A stretch of DNA of 5,458 nt from NCBI GenBank assembly GCA_030037185.1, contig JASHRR010000387.1, positions 1 to 5,458 on the forward strand, read 5' to 3'. Both the position numbers and the translations under genes were made by a program. The notes below the pieces were generated by a model. The model saw nothing but the letters and a program-made list of their open reading frames with translations. It did not search any database and was not told where the DNA came from. How positions within the stretch are numbered: position 1 is the first letter of the stretch; every line of letters starts with the position of its first letter. Source of the stretch: Xanthobacteraceae bacterium (GTDB lineage Bacteria > Pseudomonadota > Alphaproteobacteria > Rhizobiales > Xanthobacteraceae). Positions 4,939 through 5,458 of the stretch are shown in pieces.

Positions 4939-5458
4939 GTGGTCGATCTGTTCGGTCTCATCAAACGCGCTGATGTGGGGCGACCAAAATCGCCCGCACG
5001 GCCTCCACGCTACCCTCCCCCGCAGGCGCAGGGCAATCCCGTTTCGCGCGACGAGGCTGCGCTCTATCCTCGCCTGCCGGTAGAGGGGTGCGAGGAACCC
5101 TTGGCGCAAGCTGAAGCGTACAATTCGGAGCCGGCGGAGAGACCGCGTCACCCACCCCCGTCCTACCGTTCACCTCAAGCGAGGGAGGGCGGGGTAGGGG
5201 GCCTTCTCTCCCCGCAAGCTGGCAGAGAAGGTCGAGCTCAAATGCGATTGCCTGGCTCGCAAGCGGAGGAGGGCAGGGGCGGGCCGACAGGCAACGGAAA
5301 GATGGCGCCGGCGAGAGCCGGCTACGCTCAAGTCAGGCGCGCGCCGAGCGCCGCCCAGCCTCGCCAGCAGCCGCGCGATTTTCTTGCGGTCCATGGCGTG
5401 GAAAAAAGCTTTTCACGCCGCAAAGTCGTGCGCGGTGTGAGCCTTTATGTCCGCCGCG
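4939..5458 (+). CDS. lptB: LptB, LPS export ABC transporter ATPase, 5' part with long N-terminal extension (runs off right edge)
   Basis: The recognisable ABC domain begins at about residue 148: FLAVHGVEKSFSRRKVVRGV then SLYVRR, the first strands of an LptB-type ATPase just before the Walker A loop, which lies beyond the window. Upstream, the same frame is open for about 146 residues back to GTG 4939, preceded by GAGG. The extension begins MVDLFGLIKRADVGRP and is then Pro/Arg/Gly/Ala-rich and presumably disordered. E. coli LptB (about 241 residues) has no such extension. From memory, Bradyrhizobium-type LptB proteins do carry a long low-complexity N terminus starting MVDL. Role: cytoplasmic dimeric ATPase of LptB2FG that powers LPS extraction from the inner membrane. 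It follows lptA after 61 bases and presumably shares its transcript. If only the core is translated, ATG 5302 (GGAA two bases upstream) or ATG 5242 are alternatives. The gene call is firm, the start less so. Confidence 0.85.
   Translation, partial: MVDLFGLIKRADVGRPKSPARPPRYPPPQAQGNPVSRDEAALYPRLPVEGCEEPLAQAEAYNSEPAERPRHPPPSYRSPQAREGGVGGLLSPQAGREGRAQMRLPGSQAEEGRGGPTGNGKMAPARAGYAQVRRAPSAAQPRQQPRDFLAVHGVEKSFSRRKVVRGVSLYVRR
5151..5285 (+). repeat. palindromic repeat-like DNA inside the lptB extension
   Basis: Three features point to dispersed-repeat DNA. CCTTCTCT (5202-5209) is a perfect inverted match to AGAGAAGG (5224-5231) across a 14-base centre containing CCCCGCAAGC. The strings at 5173-5199 (CTCAAGCGAGGGAGGGCGGG) and 5255-5285 (CTCGCAAGCGGAGGAGGGCA) are imperfect direct repeats about 82 bases apart. 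CCCACCCCCGTCC (5151-5163) is an imperfect inverted partner of the GGCGGGGTAGGGGG region (5188-5200). From general knowledge, Rhizobiales genomes carry many short palindromes centred on CCGCAAGCGG. The element keeps the lptB frame open and would encode about residues 72-116. Confidence 0.45.

Noticed and set aside
4787..5083. 98-residue plus-strand frame overlapping the lptA end and lptB start
   Set aside because: It is Arg-rich, out of frame with both lptA and lptB, and has no ribosome site. The lptB frame explains this stretch better.
1..5458. tRNA, rRNA, CRISPR array or insertion sequence
   Set aside because: No T-loop GTTCRANYC context with a matching acceptor stem, no regularly spaced repeats and no transposase-like frame were seen by eye. 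GTTCGATCGGAAC on the minus strand near 2086-2098 is within the rlpA coding sequence.

Overview
The window most likely comes from an alphaproteobacterium of the order Hyphomicrobiales (Rhizobiales), close to Bradyrhizobium, Rhodopseudomonas or Nitrobacter. This rests on high GC with GC-rich third codon positions, the order rnd - lptC - lptA - lptB, a short RNase D without HRDC domains, a small RlpA-like protein ending in a conserved-looking Cys, and a long low-complexity N-terminal extension on LptB. The genus assignment is inference from family memory, not a search.

Left end (1-716, minus strand): two overlapping genes that look like a vitamin salvage operon. A 200-residue PnuC-family transporter (716 to 114) overlaps by ATGA the start of a choline/thiamine-kinase-like phosphotransferase that runs off the left edge. 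Import by facilitated diffusion followed by phosphorylation is the usual logic for PnuC-type systems. Thiamine or nicotinamide riboside are the leading candidate substrates.

Middle (717-1808): about 1.1 kb without a confident gene. Just upstream of pnuC, coding-like codon use switches frame, suggesting a broken gene. Further right are short unrecognised open frames (1033-1320 and 1302-1460, overlapping by ATGA) and an AT-rich stretch (about 1440-1700) holding an imperfect hairpin and the tail of a possible gene remnant. I read this as decayed accessory DNA.

1809-2578: an rlpA-like gene on the minus strand encodes a secreted double-psi beta-barrel protein. It is divergent from rnd across about 200 bases. 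The rnd leader carries a tiny ORF that ends in an ATGA overlap with the rnd start.

2575-5458 (plus strand): rnd (RNase D, all DEDDy residues present), then the LPS bridge genes lptC, lptA and the 5' part of lptB. LptC anchors in the inner membrane, LptA spans the periplasm, and LptB is the cytoplasmic ATPase that powers LPS extraction. Three start sites deserve care. lptC has a well-placed Shine-Dalgarno before an in-frame CTG at 3412 but none before its first ATG at 3484. lptB appears to start at GTG 4939 and carries about 146 residues before its ABC domain. Part of that extension is encoded by palindromic, repeat-like DNA.

I see no RNA gene, CRISPR array, insertion sequence or obvious novel defence system. 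The items of real interest are the start-codon question in lptC, the repeat-bearing LptB extension, the coupled leader of rnd and the decayed block.
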